A stretch of 64,000 nt of DNA. Origin: Anaspis maculata. Lineage: Eukaryota > Arthropoda > Insecta > Coleoptera > Scraptiidae. Within the stretch, counting starts at the first letter, position 1. Every line of letters begins with the position of its first letter. The notes beneath the pieces are model-generated. The model did not search any database, was not told the origin of the DNA, and saw only the letters and a program-made list of their open reading frames with translations. This document shows, piece by piece, positions 38,551 to 50,573 of the stretch. A program made the position numbers and the translations under genes. The stretch lies in the NCBI GenBank assembly GCA_949128115.1, contig OX421967.1, positions 59,904,855-59,968,854 on the forward strand, read 5' to 3'.

Positions 38551-39016
38551 ATTTCACCGACAACCAACTCACCGACAGGACATTTCACCGACACCCAACT
38601 CACCGAATCGCCGATTCACCGACAGGACATTTCACCGACTCGCCGTTTCGCCGACAGGACATCTCACCGACACGCCGATTCACCGACAGGACAATTCACC
38701 GACAGGACATTTCACCGACACGCCGATTCACCGACAGGACAATTTACCGACTCGCCGATTCACCGACTCGCCATTTCACCGACAGGACATTTCACCGAAT
38801 CGCCGATTCACCGACAGGACATTTCACCGACACGCCATTTCACCGACAGGACATTTCACCGACACGCCATTTCACCGACAGGACATTTCACCGACACGCC
38901 ATTTCACCGACAGGACCTTTCACCGACACGCCATTTCACCGACGGGACATTTCACCGACGGGACATTTCACCGACACGCCATTTCGCCGACAGGACATTT
39001 CACCGACAGGACTGTA
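38551..39016. repeat. 16-bp minisatellite, left inverted terminus
   Basis: About 29 units alternate between ATTTCACCGACAGGAC and ATTTCACCGACACGCC. Because 16 is not a multiple of 3 and the unit has no stop in any of these frames, two overlapping long ORFs appear (177 and 167 aa); they are artefacts. Confidence 0.9.
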
Positions 39017-39740
39017 GCGTTTTGAGTTTTTGAGCAAAATCTATGAGCGAAAGTGACCTACATTTGAAAGATTGATATGCTTGATTCCCTACTCTTGGCG
39101 CCATTTGACGGCGCGTTTCCGAACACCATGGTTGCTGGTCAGCGCCAGTCAGCGCCAAAAGTGAGGGATGGGTTGACACCTACGGTCTTTTTTTTTCTGG
39201 CCATTTTTGGCAAAAAAGTCGAGGAAAATTGTTTTTACGACAAAGGCAAGTTTCCCTTGGGTGCACCATGCATTTGAGTCAGTTGAAATTTGGAATTTTC
39301 CATTTGATAAAGTAGACATCTGGAATAAATTCTCCACGTAAGCGGTAGAAGCCATGAAGGCAAAAGGTCATCTCATGAGGCACAAGTCTAAGAAAAAGAT
39401 CAGAAATAAAGAATAAAGGCGCGTGTAGATGTATCAGGGGTGACTAGGAAGTCAAATCAGCTTGGTTCTGGAACAAGATCCACAAACTTCCAAATACCTA
39501 CACTTGAAATCAATTTCTAATGAATTGTTAGTATTTCTTTGGTGATCAGAAATTATATGAATTTACCACAGTTTTTCCAGATCTTATTTCACCAACACAT
39601 TGTGTGAATTATATATTTATTATTGATCACATACACAAATATTTTGTCTGGTTTTCAACGTTATGTGTGATTTTGGTTATTGGACCATTCACCGACACGC
39701 TGATTCTGACAAGACATTTCACGAACTGATTGTCGACTCA
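39017..39740. other. Unique interior segment of the foldback-like element
   Basis: About 720 bp between the left minisatellite and the inner repeat field. ORFs are short (up to 68 aa) and not recognisable. No other structure seen. Confidence 0.5.
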
Positions 39741-41190
39741 AGTAACATCCTTCTTTTCAGACTCTATCAAACTCCTTTCTAGACTCACCGGATAAGAATC
39801 CGATTTTCAACTCGAGTTCATCCTTCTTTTCAGACCCACACAAGTAAAAAACCAGATGAGAGTTTAATTTTTGCTCAAGTATCGTCCTTCTTCCCAGACC
39901 CACCTAATGAGTTATTGATTCTCGGCTTATCTTCCTTTTTTCTTAGACCTGCCAGTTTAGGAGTTTATTTTTGACCCGAATATCATCCTTCTTTTTGGAC
40001 CTGCGAGATACACAGTCAATTTCTAAATTTTTGACTCGAGCATCTTCCTTCTTTTCAGACCCATGAAAAAATTTTATTTTTAACTCAAGTATAATAATCT
40101 CAATAATAATTATCATTATTCTCGGACTCAACAGATGAGTAATTGATTTTTGATCAAGTATCATCCTTCTTTTCAGACCAACCAAATAAGAAGTTCATCC
40201 AAGTTTATCCTATTGAATAGTGCACGCATTATCACGCGCATATATGCCTGCATTTTTCAATAAGACTGGATAAAGCATAGTATTCTACTCGCGGGTAATG
40301 GCTATTACTCATTCGGATGCTTTACGACTATTACGACACTCGTCAACTGCATCCTCATGAGTAAGAAGCAATCAATTCCCGTTTGTTGAATACGAGGTTG
40401 AATAATATACTATTATTTTCAACTCAAGTATAATTTTTTTCGGACTTATCAGATAAAAAATTGATTTTTGACTCAAGTATCATCCTTCTTTTGAAACTCA
40501 CCAGATAAGGAATTGATTTTAGATTCAAGTAGGTACCATATTTCTTTTCAAACTCACGACAGGGATCGATGGAGTCTATTTTTGATCCAAACATTCTTGT
40601 TTTCTTCACCTGCTAGCTCAAAAGTTCATTTTTGATCGAGCATCATCCTTTTTTTTAGACTCACCAGATACCGAGCTTATATTTGAATGTTTAATTCAAG
40701 CATCCTTTTCCTTTTCAGACTCGCCAGATAAGAAGCTCATTTTTATTCAAGTATCATCCTTCTTTTTAGACTCGCAAGATAACCAATCAATTTTCTAGTC
40801 AAGTATTGTTCTTAATTCTAGACCTACTGTAAGTTTTTTTTTAATTAAGTATCCTCAGGCATATCAGATAAGGAGTTTATTTTCGATCCAAGTATCATCC
40901 TTCTTCTCACACTCACCACCGACAAGATAAGTACTGATTTATCCACTCAAGTATCGTCCTGCTTTCCAGACCCACCTCATGATTTTTGGCTTAAGTATCA
41001 TTCTTTTTTCCGGACTCACTACATAGCTGAAGTCTATTTTTGACTCAAGCAATCTTCCTTCTTCAGACATGCCAGTTGAGGAGTTTATGTTTGACTCGAG
41101 TATCCTTTTTTTTCAGACTTACCAGATACACAGTCCATTTACGAATTTTTTACTCTAGCAGTCTGGCATCCTCTTTCTTTCCAGGCTTGT
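39741..41190. repeat. Degenerate ~55-75 bp tandem repeat field
   Basis: Around twenty diverged units share CTCAAGTATCATCCTTCTTTT followed by a CAGACTCACCAGATAAG-like segment and an A/T-rich tail. Unit length varies. No coding potential is seen. Confidence 0.7.
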
Positions 41191-41261
41191 CATATAATAA
41201 ATCCATTCTTCACTTAAGGACGGCATTTCCTAGCATAAAAAATTGCTAAAGCAGACTACAG

Positions 41262-43330
41262 CAAACATAGAGTTTTTTTTTCCGCATTCGCCAACATCAA
41301 ACACGATATGGTTACGTTGCGGCATTTTCCGGAAACTCATTTATACGCGAAAATGCAAAATTTGAGGGGGTACTCACTCATGAAGGAAATGGAATTTTTT
41401 TTCGAAATTTGAATTTTTCCAACAAAAATTAAATAACCACTTCAGTGAATTCATTTTGAACGATCGCATATCATTGGTTCGTTTCTTGGATTCTCCGCGG
41501 TAAATGTAGAAATTCAGTTTTTCACAATTTCCCACTTTTTTTCCTAATTGACCGCGAGTAAGACGTAGAAAACAACGAGTTATGACGAAAACCATTTAAG
41601 TGAATTTCCCAACGTTTTTCGGTGAATAACGGTGAATTTTCTCGAATCCATAGGAAAAATCCGGGATGTTTGGAGATCCAAGACACGGAAAAACTTGTAA
41701 CTCGGTAACCGTACGTCCGAATCCAGATTGGTTGGTGTCTTAAAATTGATGATAAATTTTTGTATTTTATCATACCAGTTTCATTTTTCTTGAATTTTCC
41801 GGAAAAAAGATACAGGCAAGAATTTCTTTTCCACGTTTGAGCTTCTAGCAATGTACAGGGTCAGTGTAGAAACATGAAACCTACACCAAAACATAGAGTA
41901 TTTTTTTCCGCATTCGCCAACATCAAACACGATATGGTTACGTTGCGGTATTTTCCGGAAACTCATTTATACGCGAAAATGCAAAATTTGAGGGGGTACT
42001 CACTCATGAAGGAAATGGGAAATTTTTTCGAAATTTGGATTTTTCCAACAAAAATGAAATAACCACTTCAGTGAATTCATTTCGAACGATACCATATCAT
42101 TGGTTCGTTTCTTGGATTTTCCGCGGGAAATGTGGAAATTCAGTTTTTCACAATTTTCCACTTTTTTTCCTAACTGACCGCGAATAAGACGTAGAAAACA
42201 ACGGTTAATGACCAAAACCATTTACGTGAATTTCCCAACGTTGTTCGGTGACGGTGCATTTTCTCGAATCCATAGGAAATCCGGGATGTTTGGAGATCCA
42301 AGACACGGAAAAACTTGTAACTCGGTAACCGTACGTCCGAATCCAGATTAGTTGATGTCTTAGAATTGATGATAAATTTTTGTATTTTATCATACCAGTT
42401 TCATTCTTCCTAAATTTTTCAGAAAAAAGATACAGGCAAGAATTTGTTTTCCACGTTTGAGCTTATGTACGCAATAATGTACAGGGTCAGTTTGTAAAAA
42501 CATGGAACCTACACCAAAACATAGAGTATTTTTTTCCGCATTCGCCAACACCAAACACGATATGGTTACGTTGCGGCATTTCCCGGAAACTCATTTTTAC
42601 GCGAAAATGCAAAAGTGCAGGTATAGGATTTCTACATGATTCTAGTCGGCTGCGATTTAGGCCGCGATCGGCCGATGACGACCAGAAACACAGCCCACTA
42701 GACTCATGTAGAAATCAGACAGCCTATACTCACTTGTGAAGGAAATTTGTGAAAAAGTTTTTTCAAAATTTGGATTTCCCCAACAAAAATAAAAATGACC
42801 ACTTCAGTAATTTCATCGCTAACGATCCTATATCATTATGGCTTCTTGGATTTTTCGCGGGAAAAGTGGAAATTTAATTTTCAAGAACTTTATTTTTGAT
42901 TGACCCTGAACAAGACCTAGAAAACAGCGGTTAACGACGATAACCATTTACGTAAATGTTCAACGTAGTTCAGTGAATTACGGTGAATTTTCATTGATCC
43001 ATAAGAAATTCCTAATGTTTGGTGACCCCAGACACTGAAAATTTTGTAACTTGGTAAACGTACTTCTGAATCGAGATTGGTTGTTGTCTTAGAACTGATG
43101 ATCAACTTTTGCATTTTGTCATACCATATTTTTTTGCCTCGAATTTCCCAGGAAAAAGATACAGGCAAGAATCTCCTTTCCTCGTTTGAGCTTTTAGCAA
43201 TGTACAGTATACAGGGTCAATGTGGAAACATGAAACCTACACAAAAAAGTTTTTATCCCGCATTCGCCAATACCAAACATGATATGGTGACATTTTGCAG
43301 CATTTTCCGAAAACTCATTCCGAAGCAAAG
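41262..43330. repeat. ~630-bp tandem repeat, three copies plus a fragment
   Basis: Copies start near 41262, 41890 and 42520 with ACATAGAGT then TTTTTTTCCGCATTCGCCAA, and a fourth partial copy begins near 43250. The third copy is longer because of a ~115-bp insertion at about 42615-42735. Confidence 0.8.
42617..42732. mobile_element. Small MITE inside the third 630-bp copy
   Basis: Absent from the other two copies of the 630-bp repeat. Ends are inverted repeats: TATAGGATTTCTACATGA on the left, and TCATGTAGAAATCAGACAG then CCTATA on the right. No ORF. Confidence 0.6.
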
Positions 43331-43334
43331 TTTC

Positions 43335-43820
43335 CTAAATCGGCGAGTCGGTGGAATTTTCCGTCGGTGAATTGTCTTGTCGGTGAATCGGCGTGCCGGT
43401 GAAATGTCCTGTCGGTGAAATGACGTGTCGGTGAAATGGCGTGTCGGTGAAATGTCCTGTCGGTAAATCGGCGTGTCGGTGAAATGTCCTGTCGGTGAGA
43501 TGGCGTGTCGGTGAAATGTCCTGTCGGTGAAATGTCCTGTCGGTGAAAGGGCGTGTCGGTGAAATGTCCTGTCGGTGAAATGGCGTGTCGGCGAAGTGTC
43601 CTGTCGGTGAAATGTCCTGTCGGTGAATCGGCGTGTCGGTTGAATGTCTTGTCGGCGAAATGGCGAGTCGGCGAATTGTCTTGTCGGTGAAATGTCCTGT
43701 CGGTGAATCGGCGAGTCGGTGAAATGTCCTGTCGGCGAAACGGCGTGTCGGTGAAATGTCCGTTCGGTGAAATGGTTGTCGGTGAAATGTCCTGTCGGTG
43801 AGTTGGTTGTCGGTGAAATG
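43335..43820. repeat. 16-bp minisatellite, right inverted terminus
   Basis: The same 16-bp repeat as at 38551-39016 but in reverse orientation (GTCGGTGAAATGTCCT and variants). The first ~50 bp of the two termini match most closely, including ACATTTCACCGACAACC. Confidence 0.9.
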
Positions 43821-43830
43821 TACCAAACCC

Positions 43831-44190
43831 GATTCGGTACCAGGGCCCCATGTTTTCCTACTGCCGTTCAAAGCCCCGATGGGGCCATCACTAACTTGTG
43901 ACTATCAGATTTTGCCGTTTCAGGCCAAGCGACGCCGTTGTGTCTTCTTGGGTTGGTTGAAGACCTATGGCTCCCTGGTGTCTACGAGTGTCTCTTGGAG
44001 TCCCACTGAGCCCCCCTCTCCGTCTTTTCAGTCTTCAGAACTATTGTGCTGTCAGGTGTATTCCGGACCTGCTCTCTTTAGGGGCTCGAAGCCTCATTCC
44101 ACATGTCGTTTGGGGCCCTGAAGTGCAAATAATAAGAACTCCCGCCAGGTATTCTACCCGTGAACCGATTTCCACCAAATGACGTTCTAA
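43831..44190 (+). repeat. ~2.5 kb repeat, copy 4 (right part)
   Basis: Resumes at GATTCGGTACCAGGGCCCC after the foldback-like element and fades near 44190. ORFs here are the recurrent frames of the repeat, not genes. Confidence 0.7.
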
Positions 44191-44925
44191 AATAGCGTTG
44201 TTAATTCCCATTTGATTTGGCATGGGTATATTCATACCTACTTTCTATACAATATGTACCTACTCTAAATACCAATACCTAAAAATTCAGCTCCAAAAAT
44301 TTAGTGGCGCCGATTTGATTGCACACAAAATAACTTGTTCATTCTATAATTATTTGAAACAAGCACTTCTAAGTATTTTAGAAATGTGAATATTCAATTT
44401 TATACAAAAAAAATCTCTTCGATGGAGAGCAACGGCTCAAATAAATACAAATACTTTTGTACACAGAAACTGTACCTGAACATTGTAAAATGGCAACAGA
44501 TCCTTATCAAATGAGGGCAAGAAAACGTCGCTAGCTTTAGACCGGTAGATTCTGTGCCGGTAGGTAGGTGAAAATCAAGAACGTAAGAGAAAAATGACGA
44601 CTGAATTGAAAATTTTTGACATTGCATAAACACCGATCGTTGCGTTGGCGTTGTTGAGTTTGAATGCGATTCATCATATTCTGATCGATTGTGTGTTACG
44701 CTGAGCTTTGAGTTTCTTTTCTTTCGTTGTGGTTCCTCAAAAGTGAGTACCTTATCTCTCATATTATTAATGTACTTCCAAGATCATTGTATTACATACT
44801 TCAAATGTTTTATAACTCTTAACATACCTACACAAGACATAGCCTGATAGAGTCCTTACATAGGTATAGTACACGTACAGCCACCGTGAGGACAGCTGGC
44901 CAGCAGCCAAACCTTTTATTCTATT
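44191..44925. other. Intergenic, nothing recognised
   Basis: AT-rich sequence. A minus-strand ORF of 120 aa (44400-44762) has no recognisable motif or supporting promoter, and I do not call it a gene. Confidence 0.5.
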
Positions 44926-45076
44926 AGGGCCAAATTTCATGTCTGAGTTGCAACCCGCGCATCGTGGCGCAAGAAGTCACGTGATCCAATAATGGCATGC
45001 TCATTGGCACAGAGGGATCACGTGACTACTTGCGCCACGCTGCGCGGGTTGCAACTTGGAATTGAAATTTAGCCCT
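44926..45076. mobile_element. Palindromic MITE (TTAGGGC ends)
   Basis: Near-perfect inverted repeats of about 64 bp, from TTAGGGCCAAATTTCATGTC on the left to its complement ending TTTAGCCCTAA on the right, surround a short centre. Arms include GTTGCAACCCGCGCA and GTCACGTGATCC. Confidence 0.75.
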
Positions 45077-45272
45077 AAAGGGCCTGCCACACGCACATAT
45101 TATACTTCGCTCTTACTTGTGCAAACTGGCATGTATCGGGAAGCCCGTGCGTGTGGACGACAAAACGGTAGCACGTGCAAGCCACTTAAGTGTTCCGTAT
45201 TATTTGCGCAAATTATACCGTACAAGTAAGCGCGAGGTAAAGCTTGTGCGTGTGGCAGGCCCTTTAGGCCAT
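45073..45272. mobile_element. Palindromic MITE (CCTAAAGGGCCTGCC ends)
   Basis: CCTAAAGGGCCTGCCACACG on the left is exactly complemented on the right (ending GGCAGGCCCTTTAGG). Inner arms diverge. It abuts the previous MITE. Confidence 0.75.
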
Positions 45273-46249
45273 AATAATTACAATAAATCAAGACTTTGTC
45301 GCATTTTTTTTTTGAAGCTAGACGAGTATTTTGATGCATGTAATATTGCGCTCGTGGCGGTAGGTACCTAGCTACCTAGTGGTTTATTGCATTTTTATGG
45401 AGGACGATTTTCCAAATGTGATATCAAGGTGAAAAATATACCGATTTGAAAAAAGATGCTACCTCCATTCCGGCGTTCTTCAACACTGTAAAACTTCAAG
45501 GCAGGTAGCGTAGGTAGGTACGTGTTTCCTAACATAAAGTGGTTAGTTTTTAAGTGTGTGTAACTTTTGCCAAAAGAGTCGTAAAGCTGCTAGTCTTGAT
45601 GAATAATAATTATGATGATTGAATTAGAATCTTGTCGGAATGACCTGCAAAACACTCGAACAATCACTGCAACAATCGTTTTGTAACTTAGGTTGCAGAA
45701 ATTCTCAGGTGAGCCCCAGGCACTCTTTTTTTTCCGAACACATGCTATCGAGTTTCAGATTCAACAGCGCTAATCTTTGATTTATCGAAGTACAGAAACA
45801 TCATAAAATGTTCAGATATTGCATAGGTCTTTTCAAGAGACGTTTATTGGATTCATATACCATTTTTTCTCGAACTATAATTTAGAGTTGTCTCGCATTG
45901 CAGTCACATATCAGATTTTTGTTGCGCTCCTCACTTTAAAATTACATGATAGGTCAATTTTGATCCTTAAACATTAATTCTTGTCTGAGGTCATAGCTTG
46001 AATATGAGCCCGATTATTTTGGATATTGATCAACAATAAAAAAGTCATAGGCCGAGTCAAGCACAAGACAAAAGATATGTGATATCACCCTGTAATTAGG
46101 CGAGATAGGAGATAGGTGATAATTTGTAAGACCGTTTCATGGTAGGTATCGCTACGATGCGATGTCATAACTGATGTCTCTCCTGAAAAATGTGTAAATT
46201 TCTTTTTCGTGAATTGGAAGCTGGTCGATTTTTTAGATGTTGACACCAC
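45273..46249. other. Intergenic, nothing recognised
   Basis: AT-rich stretch with TAGGTAGGTACC-like tracts and only short ORFs. I see no gene, RNA or element boundary here. Confidence 0.5.
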
Positions 46250-47521
46250 CTATAGTCCAGTCAAATTAAGCAAAAATCTGGCCAAACCGGAAATAAATTC
46301 GTAAGTTGACAAAATTTGGTGGATCAATGCAGAAATCAACGTAGAATAACATACTGAAATTCCTGAAAATTCCTAGGCTTGGATTTTTTTTAGAACAAAT
46401 AAAAGAGCGCCATCCTTGAAAAATTTTGATTTTTTTTTAATAATTTGTAAACTATTACCTTTAGAACACTAATACCTGCAAAGCAAATGTAGCCCGTTAA
46501 ATTCTCAAAAGGTCAGTACTAAACTCATTACTTTGTGGTCAATAGTCTCTGAGCTACAGCGTCTGCAAGAACGCAGTGAGAATGACTCAAAATTTATTTC
46601 CGAATTTTACGTAACAATTTGCATAGTGTCAGTTCAGGGGCTGTAACGTGGAAAGAAAATGTGCGGATTTCAAAGTGTTTCACATTTTTGAAAAGCCAAT
46701 TCAACATTCGGTATCACACTTTTGTCTAGAGGTCGCCAACTTCAGAATGGAACTTTTCCTCGACCTTTACTGAAATCGATACTTGAAGTCCCGAAGAATC
46801 CCCAAAAATCGATTATTTTCATACCATGCCATTTGCCTAATTTTTCAAGTAGAGCGAAATCATCCAGGAAATATGTGAAGAATTGAATACCAAAAAAATT
46901 GGGTGTTTCAGAATGTTTTTCCAAGCGATGGTTCCTGAGTTAAGAGTATATGGGTTGAAAGACTACAACGACCTATTTGGAGAAAAAGATAGGTAGTCCG
47001 GACACTAACTGCTGAATACTGTATGGACCTTGCATTTGATGATACAAAATGCCACTTAGCAGACGTAGTGAATATACTTTATGTACTTTCCACGTCTGTC
47101 AAGTGGCATCTTACACCTGGAATGAAAGTCCGTACAGTATTCAGCAGTTATTGTCCGAACCACCAGTCTTTTTTCCAAATACGTCGTTTCAGTCTTTCAA
47201 CTCATATATCTCAGGAACCATTACTAGAAAAAAAAATTGTGAAACATGTTAATTTTTTGGTATTCAATCCTTCACATATTATTCTCTAGATGGTTTTTCC
47301 ATACTTGGAAAATGAAGCAAATGGCATGGTATGAAAATAATTGATTTTTGGGGATTCCTCGGGACTTCAAGTATAGATTTCAAAGGTCGAGGTTTAAAAG
47401 TACTATTTATAAGTTGGCGACTTCTAGACAAAAGTGTGATACCGGCTGTTGAATTGGCTTTTCAAAAATGTAAAACACACTGAAATCCGCACATTTGCTG
47501 TCCACGTTACAACCCCTGAAC

Positions 47522-49767
47522 CAGTGGCGGACTAAGGGAATTGGGGGCCCGGGGCGGAATTGTGAGATGGGGCCCCTAAGGTGTGAAAGTTGAGAATATG
47601 AAGGGGGGCCGGCAGACTTTTTGGCCCGCCCTGCCCGGCCGTAATTGAGCAAAAGCCTAAGAAACCAAAAATAAGTTGGTTACTTGACTACATATAAAAA
47701 ACACAGTAGCGCAGTCAGAATTTGAGGGCGGAGAGGGCAAAGGCAACGGCGGCGGCGAGGGTGTAAGTCAGGGAAAAGTAGCGCCACAGGCGAAATTTTT
47801 TGGGCATAGTAATAATGATGCTGATGACAATCGGTATATTGCATGCCTCCTGTTACGATTTCGGTTTTTGACGTTTTCACCAAAATTACTTGACAATCAA
47901 ACTTCTTTTCAGAAAACTTTTGCGCTTCTTGAAAATTTTCGCCAGAATTTTTTTCTGTATCGGTTTATAATAATAATAATAATACTTTATTTTCATCGTA
48001 CACAAGATACAGAAAACATCCAACAGGTAAATAACCCAGTTAAAGGATGAAAACAATATAAAAACAAGTTGATACAACAGAACAAAGCAAAAGACAGCCA
48101 CAAATAAACAAACATCTAAAATACATTCAATATGTCCTGCCTGCTACAACAAAACAAATCGAGCCTATCTTCAACTTCACTATAGCGAGAATACATTTTA
48201 TACAATGGTGCTGATAAAAGTATATTTGTCCTTGCAGTAGGCATGTTAAAAATATTATTACGTCGAGACGAGATGCGTGGAACCCTATACTCCACCCGAT
48301 CCGTCAACGAAGAGCAGTCAATATTACCATTTAAAATCTTAAACAAAAACAACACAGCACCAGCATCTCTCCGACTTCTGAGCAATTTCATATTAAAGCG
48401 GTTAAGTAAAAGTTCTTGGGGAAATCCCCGAGGAGGATAGAAACCGTCCATAAGGCGAGAGGCTGCCTTCAGAAAGCGCCGCTGTATATTTTCAAGATCA
48501 GAAATATACACCCTATAAATAGGATCCCAGACAAGGGAGGCATACTCTAATCGTGATCTGACGAATGCATTGTACAACACACGCAAGGTTTCAAAATTTC
48601 TGAAGCCAGCCCCGTTCCGCAAAACAAAGCCCAGACCCCGAAAGGCAGAGGCCGTCACCAATTCAACGTGCTTTGCGAAAGTGAGCCTGGAGTCGAAGGT
48701 AACGCCCAGATCTTTGACATGTTCAGGTCTCTGCAAGACAATGTCACCCAGAGTGTAATCGTACAGTATAATGTCACTTTTGCGAGTAAAAGTCATCACA
48801 TTACACTTAGAAGCATTCAGACACAGCCCATTCTCTCCACACCACTCACGAACAACCACCAAATCGCGCTGCAAAGCAAGGCAATCCTCGACCGTCTTCA
48901 CTTCACGAAACAACTTAAGGTCGTCCGCATAAAGAAGCGACTCCATCGAGATCTTGGCAAGGATATCATTAATGAAGATGTTAAAAAACATCGGGCCCAA
49001 CACGGATCCTTGAGGAACACCGGATGGCTGGTGATAATACGAGGATCTGAAACCATTATGTTGGACAAACTGTAGTCTATCCTGGAGATATGATTTAACA
49101 AGTTCAACAAGAGTTTAGTGTGGGATGAAGTGCCGCGGGCGCTTGGGAGGTGGAGGGGTGGGGTCATTCGCCCACTTTCGCCCCACTTGGCTATGCCACT
49201 GACCCAGTACCTACAACAAGTTTTCGGTTCCAACTTTGGATGTTGGATTGGATTTGGACTGTTGACTTATTGCTAGAACTTACTCGTATATATAAAATTC
49301 GGAATAATATGAATTTCTACTACCTGCAGCGCGCAGACAAGAAAATTTTGTTGTTTTGTCTTTCCCCTCTTTTGAAAAGAAATAAAAATACAAAATTTCA
49401 AAAGTCTTGAGGCCCCTGGCACTGTGATATCTTGGGCCGGAGCCCCTAAAGCGTAAAATGAAAATGATTCGCAGAGATTCAGTGATACAGACACACCTAT
49501 ATTGCCTCTGTGTAGGCCCCCAGGCCTGTTGTCATGGGGCCTGCCAAGGTAACTTTAAAATGGAAAAAATAGGAAAACAATGTTTCTCACCGAAGTAATA
49601 TGCGAAAAAAATGATCATCGAGGGAAAAAATTGAAATTTTTGGATTTTATCCCAATTTTTTTGCAGTATTTTTTACAAACAAGAGGAATTGGGGGCCCCA
49701 TTAGATGATTGAGGCCCCGAGGCCCGGGGCGGACCGCCCCCACCGCCCCCCCCTTAGTCCGCCACTG
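47522..49767. mobile_element. hAT-type non-autonomous element, 8-bp duplication
   Basis: CAGTGGCGGACTAAGGG at 47522 and its complement ending at 49767 are 17-bp inverted termini with the CAGTGGCGG start typical of hAT elements. CCCTGAAC flanks both ends (47514-47521 and 49768-49775). No hAT transposase is present. The interior contains G/C-rich subterminal tracts and a nested reverse transcriptase fragment. A second hAT-like terminus (CTATGCCACTG, 49190-49201) lies inside. Confidence 0.85.
48116..49116 (-). pseudogene. 5'-truncated non-LTR retrotransposon reverse transcriptase
   Basis: The minus-strand frame runs from about 49116 to a stop at 48116. It includes the RT fingers/palm motif GVPQGSVLGP, the catalytic YADD box (LLYADDLKLF) and the DLGVTFD segment, followed by the thumb-like C-terminus. 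The N-terminal RT and the endonuclease are missing. Its 3' side ends in AATAAAG followed by an (ATT)n tract (about 47968-47985), the usual target-primed insertion tail. The frame is otherwise intact, so the insertion is probably not old. It cannot be autonomous. Confidence 0.8.
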
Positions 49768-50157
49768 CCCTGAACTGACACTATGCAAATTGTTACGTAA
49801 AATCCAGAAATAAATTTTGAGGCATTTTCACTGCGTTCTAGCAGACGCTGTCTCTCAGAGACTATTGACCACAAAGTGATGAATTTAATACTGATCTCTT
49901 GGGACTTTGACGGGCTACATTTGGTTCGCTGGTTTTTGTGTTCTAAACGTGATAGTTCACAAGTTATTCAGAAAAAATCGAAAATTTACAAGGATGACGC
50001 TCTTTTATTGGTCCTAGAAAAAAAGCCAAACCTTGAAATTTTCGGGAATTTCAGTATGTTATCCCACATTAAATTCTTCATCAATCCATCAAATTTCGTC
50101 AACTTCCGAATTTATTTCCGGTTAAAACCTATTTTGACTGAACTACTAATGATATAG

Positions 50158-50570
50158 CCCTGTGTGGGACAAGGTATGACTAATGGAAACATCTGCACAA
50201 AAAATTATTAATGGCGTGTTGTAAACCAAGAAGCCAGCTATTTATGTAGAAAAGTATGAGTCAAAATAACCCACAACTTCAGAAAGTATGGCACTTGAGG
50301 TGCACTGAAATTTTGAGCTAGGCCGATTAATATGGCGAGCACTTTAGTAGGGGAACTGTGAAGGTAAACCGATAGTCCTGAAATGCTTTCTCAAAAAGAT
50401 ACGGGGTGTTGAAGAAAACTTTTGAACCGTTCAAGCGATTTCGATCAAATTTCAACCAAATTTCACAGAAAAAAAAACACGTGTAACCAAGCATTTTTAT
50501 GAATTGAGGGTGCTTTCTTACCTTCTCTTTCTTAGATAATTTTTGGGCGTGCAACGGTGGTGGGGGGACA
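50158..50570. other. Spacer left of the Polinton genes
   Basis: No gene or repeat recognised. The left end of the Polinton probably lies in or after this stretch, but its inverted repeat cannot be located without the right end, which is outside the window. Confidence 0.4.
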
Positions 50571-50573
50571 ACC

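Larger units (their letters stand above)
38540..43830. mobile_element. Foldback-like element with minisatellite inverted termini
   Basis: The element starts GGGATACGGACATTTCACCG and ends with the complement of GGGTTTGGTACATTTCACCG, flanked by an 8-bp duplication GATTCGGT (38532-38539 and 43831-43838). The empty site, GATTCGGTACCAGGGCCCC, is present at about 29260. The ~480-bp inverted termini are made of 16-bp repeats. The interior consists of a degenerate ~60-bp tandem repeat and a ~630-bp repeat in three copies, with no transposase. An 8-bp duplication is compatible with hAT, P or Merlin mobilisation; the GGG start and long repetitive termini recall Foldback elements. The family is unassigned. 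Confidence 0.85.
46250..50157. mobile_element. Long palindromic element split by a hAT insertion
   Basis: The left arm (46250-47065) and right arm (47093-47520 continued at 49776-50157) are inverted copies. For example, CATAGTGTCAGTTCAGGG at about 46624 pairs with the sequence at 49768-49787, and the arms meet at a ~27-bp loop near 47080. Without the inserted hAT element the palindrome is about 1.65 kb with ~815-bp arms. No coding capacity is apparent. The family is unknown. Confidence 0.75.

Noticed and set aside
38484..39033. Long HRQDISPTGHF-type ORFs over the minisatellite (also 43315-43871)
   Set aside because: Two overlapping frames are open because the 16-bp repeat lacks stops; no start context or conserved product.
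44400..44762. 120-aa minus-strand ORF
   Set aside because: No recognisable domain, homologous copy or promoter; compatible with chance in non-coding DNA.
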